DNA of 64,000 nt from Tetrahymena elliotti 4EA (lineage: Eukaryota; Ciliophora; Oligohymenophorea; Hymenostomatida; Tetrahymenidae), in contig JH720336.1 in the NCBI GenBank assembly GCA_000231825.2, positions 190,235 through 254,234 on the forward strand. Reading direction: 5' to 3'. Positions within the stretch are counted from its first letter, which is position 1. Every line of letters starts with the position of its first letter. The notes under the pieces were generated by a model, which saw only the letters and a list, made by a program, of their open reading frames with translations, was not told the DNA's origin and made no database searches. This document shows, piece by piece, positions 61,780 through 64,000 of this stretch. Both the position numbers and the translations under genes were made by a program.

Positions 61780-64000
61780 TCATTAATTATTTTATGTTAA
61801 ATAAATTTGATTTAATCCTTCATCTTTCTCAGCCTTAATTTCATTTAATCTCTAAATTAGTAAATCTTTTAGGATTTATCTACTTTAAATAATTCTAATT
61901 TTAGCTTAGGTATTTCTAACTATCTCTAATAAGTTCCAATCTCTTGAATCTAATTTATATTTATTATCAAATTCACTATATTTCTAAGCTATGCTTTTTT
62001 CTTAATTTTAATCAGCACTTGGACTTTTTTCTCCATTTTCTTTTTCTTATTTTTTTCTTTCTAATTCTTCTTTTTGTTAAACCTCATCCAAAATTTCAAC
62101 AGCTTCATAAACTATGTCTTTTGTATTTGGCACCCTGATATCTAATACATCTGCTACATCTCTTTTCATACTTTTTGCTTCTAACTGTATGAATTATAAA
62201 TCTTCATCTGTGATGGGTGGCTTTTTCCCTGTGCTAAGACATAAATGATGTCTAAATTTATCTTTGATGATTTTCAAAAAATTTTTAACAAGGAGCTGTT
62301 TGTCTTTCCTTTAAATTAAATATAGAATGCTTGTAAATATAATTAGTTTAAGAATATTACTTCTTAACAAAGTTAATGTAATATGATAACTCTGTTGTTG
62401 AAGAAGGGGTTGTAGCCAACTATTTCCTCTTAAAATCTTCATCCTTAAGCTACTCAAATAATCCATCTAGCATTTTCATAGTAATAAATTAATGCAAGTT
62501 AACAGTTTAACGACGTTTCTTTTGAATTAATTGCACTGTTTTTTTCATAAATTAATTAATATTTTCATTAAGATAAATTTTAATAATTTTTACCTTAATG
62601 CAACATTTTTTTTGATAAAGCAACTATTGTATTGAGTACATGATTTTACTTTTAGTTATGAACAAAATAAATAAGCACCTTAGCAGCCATTTTCTTTTTT
62701 ATTTTTTTGATTTGCTTAGCTTTGATATTCATAGCTCTATCATTATTTTTGAAAGTAAAATTAAATATCCTTTTCATAAAAAGAATTAATTATTTACAAT
62801 AAAACATCAGACATCAGCCTCTATTTATCATTCATATAGGGTTTTATTTCAAGCTTTTTCCCTTTAAAAGTTCTAACTAATTCTTCAAAAGCTCTGACTC
62901 TTCTTCCTTTAAAAATTCCAGTCAGCTTGGTAACCTAAACAAAGTAATATATATTAAGTTTAATTTCAAATATTAAATGTATTACATATATTTTTTCTTG
63001 CAATTTATCACAAAGGAGAACCAACCTTATAAAAGGTATCCAATTAAATGCTAAGGTGTTCACTTCTTATTAGAATTTTTTCCTTGCCACCTTTTATTTT
63101 AAAACATGAATTAAGATAAGTAATAATCATAATAATAAGATAATTAATTAGTTTCACCTTTTCAAGATTAACTCTGTGATTGATCACCTTGGTGAAATAT
63201 TTTTAATATTTTTCTTAGTAACTTAATAATTATTATGAGATACTTCTACGAATAACTTCTTCACATCTTTACTTATGAATGATATGATCAAATTCTTTTT
63301 TCTTTTATAATAAATGATAATTGGCAGCTAGTTCTTTGTTTCTCTCAATAATTTGCTGGTCTTACATTTTCAGTTTCTAAAATTTTTTTTGCTTTATTTC
63401 CACTTTTTTATTGAAATAATTAATTTTATTTCATTTAAATAAGTATTTACTAACTTCTAAATAAAGAGCTTTCTTTTCTTACTCACTAAGTTCTATTTTC
63501 AGTTTTTCTTTTAGGGGTAAAATTTAACTATTAGCATTCTTATTTTAATTTGGCTTATATGGTTATCTAAATTTTTCAAGCTTCTAATCTATTTTAGAAT
63601 GTTATATTGATATGAGTTTACATTAGTTTATTTTAAAAATTAAAGGAAAAATATCATTTAAAAGTAAAATATCTTACTTGTAAACCACACTTTTAATTCT
63701 ATTTTAGCTTATTCTTTTGATGTTAAACAGATATATGCCCATTGAGAAAACTATTTTGGCTTTAAAAATTTATAGAGATGCTCTTTTCTTTGAGGGAATT
63801 CTTCTGATTGCTTTTCTTTGTCAGGAAATGGTTCAAAGAATGAAAAATGAAAATCATATGTCCCCTCTGTAGCTGTAACTTTAACTTTTAGTGGGAATGT
63901 TTTTCCTACAGTGCTTATCTTTGCATAAACTGGCTTTTTTTCAACATTAAAGTAGGTCTTGAGGTCATCTTGCAACACTATTATTATTTAAGATGTTAAA
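61780..64000 (-). CDS. Coiled-coil protein of unknown family, N-terminus beyond the right edge (8 exons in window)
   Basis: Minus-strand exons 63678-64000, 63451-63588, 63158-63402, 63026-63082, 62806-62934, 62594-62693, 62361-62535 and 61780-62308 join in one frame to TGA at 61780-61782, giving at least 557 residues. The first visible part is beta-strand-like ('YAKISTVGKTFPLKVKVTAT', 'TYDFHFSFFEPFPDKEK', 'WAYICLTSKEQAKIELKVWF'), possibly an Ig/C2-like domain. The rest is highly charged helix and coiled coil ('QDQQIIERNKELAANYHLLQ', 'FTKVINHRVNLEK', 'LTGIFKGRRVRAFEELVRTF'), with a Glu/Lys-rich tail ('VLDIRVPNTKDIVYEAVEIL'). This composition is common among ciliary and axonemal structural proteins, but I cannot name the family. 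The gene continues past 64000. The donor after 'RLMSD' (GTTTTA) is non-standard but is required for the frame. Confidence 0.75.

Noticed and set aside
62594..62693. Apparent frameshift at the A8 run in the coiled-coil gene
   Set aside because: Recounting the run shows the frame is intact: the exon ends with one leftover base that pairs with the two-base start of the next exon.
1..64000. Bacterial or phage origin, CRISPR, tRNA or insertion sequences
   Set aside because: Spliceosomal introns, ciliate codon reassignment and eukaryotic domain types exclude a prokaryotic origin; no regularly spaced repeats, cloverleaf candidates or terminal inverted repeats were noticed by eye.

Overview
This window is a piece of a ciliate macronuclear-type genome, most likely Tetrahymena or a close oligohymenophorean relative. 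The main evidence is the genetic code. Long, domain-bearing reading frames on both strands are packed with TAA and TAG in positions where glutamine fits (Q/N-rich linkers, IQ motifs, conserved cores), and all of them end at TGA. Read with the standard code almost every gene falls apart; read with TAA/TAG = Gln the frames are intact, and where I spliced them the exon lengths add up to whole codons. The DNA is extremely A/T-rich, intergenic DNA more so than exons. Introns are mostly about 45-150 nt, begin GTAA and end TAG/AAG, and are longer than the 20-30 nt introns typical of Paramecium. A run of exactly 100 N (57699-57798) shows that this is a scaffold.

Layout. 1-12 kb: the tail of a gene running in from the left, a small membrane/coiled-coil Q/N-rich protein (-), a RING-H2 zinc-finger protein (-), a pseudokinase-TPR protein (+), a B-box/Q-N-rich/Kelch protein (-) and a PHOSPHO-type HAD phosphatase (-). 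12.2-35.8 kb: two giant tandem paralogues (+), about 3530 and 3604 residues. Each has a signal peptide, a WD-like beta-propeller region, a long beta-helix-like region, a Cys-rich module, about nine membrane segments and a cytoplasmic tail. They fill more than a third of the window and are the least explained part of it. 37-44 kb: a small Cys-rich probably GPI-anchored protein (-), a gene-poor stretch, a ZIP metal transporter (+) and a CPBP/CAAX-protease-like membrane protein (-). 44.4-48.8 kb: a two-pass receptor-like protein with a large extracellular domain and cytoplasmic helical-repeat and vWA-like domains (-). 49.2-53.8 kb: an IQCH-like protein with IQ motifs and an ATP-grasp-like C-terminus (+). 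55.7-57.2 kb: an unrecognised multipass membrane protein (+). After the gap come a leucine-rich-repeat gene with about one exon per repeat (-) and a coiled-coil gene that runs out of the right edge (-).

There is no operon logic: genes lie on both strands, separated by A/T-rich spacers. Themes shared by neighbours are surface or secreted proteins (the two giants, the GPI-type protein, the two-pass receptor) and possibly cilium-linked proteins (the IQCH homologue, the coiled-coil protein). Because only TGA terminates, open frames of 60-120 codons arise easily by chance in this A/T-rich DNA. I therefore annotated only frames with recognisable domains, protein-like composition or consistent splicing, and gave low confidence to the rest. 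I saw no tRNA, rRNA, transposon or CRISPR array.
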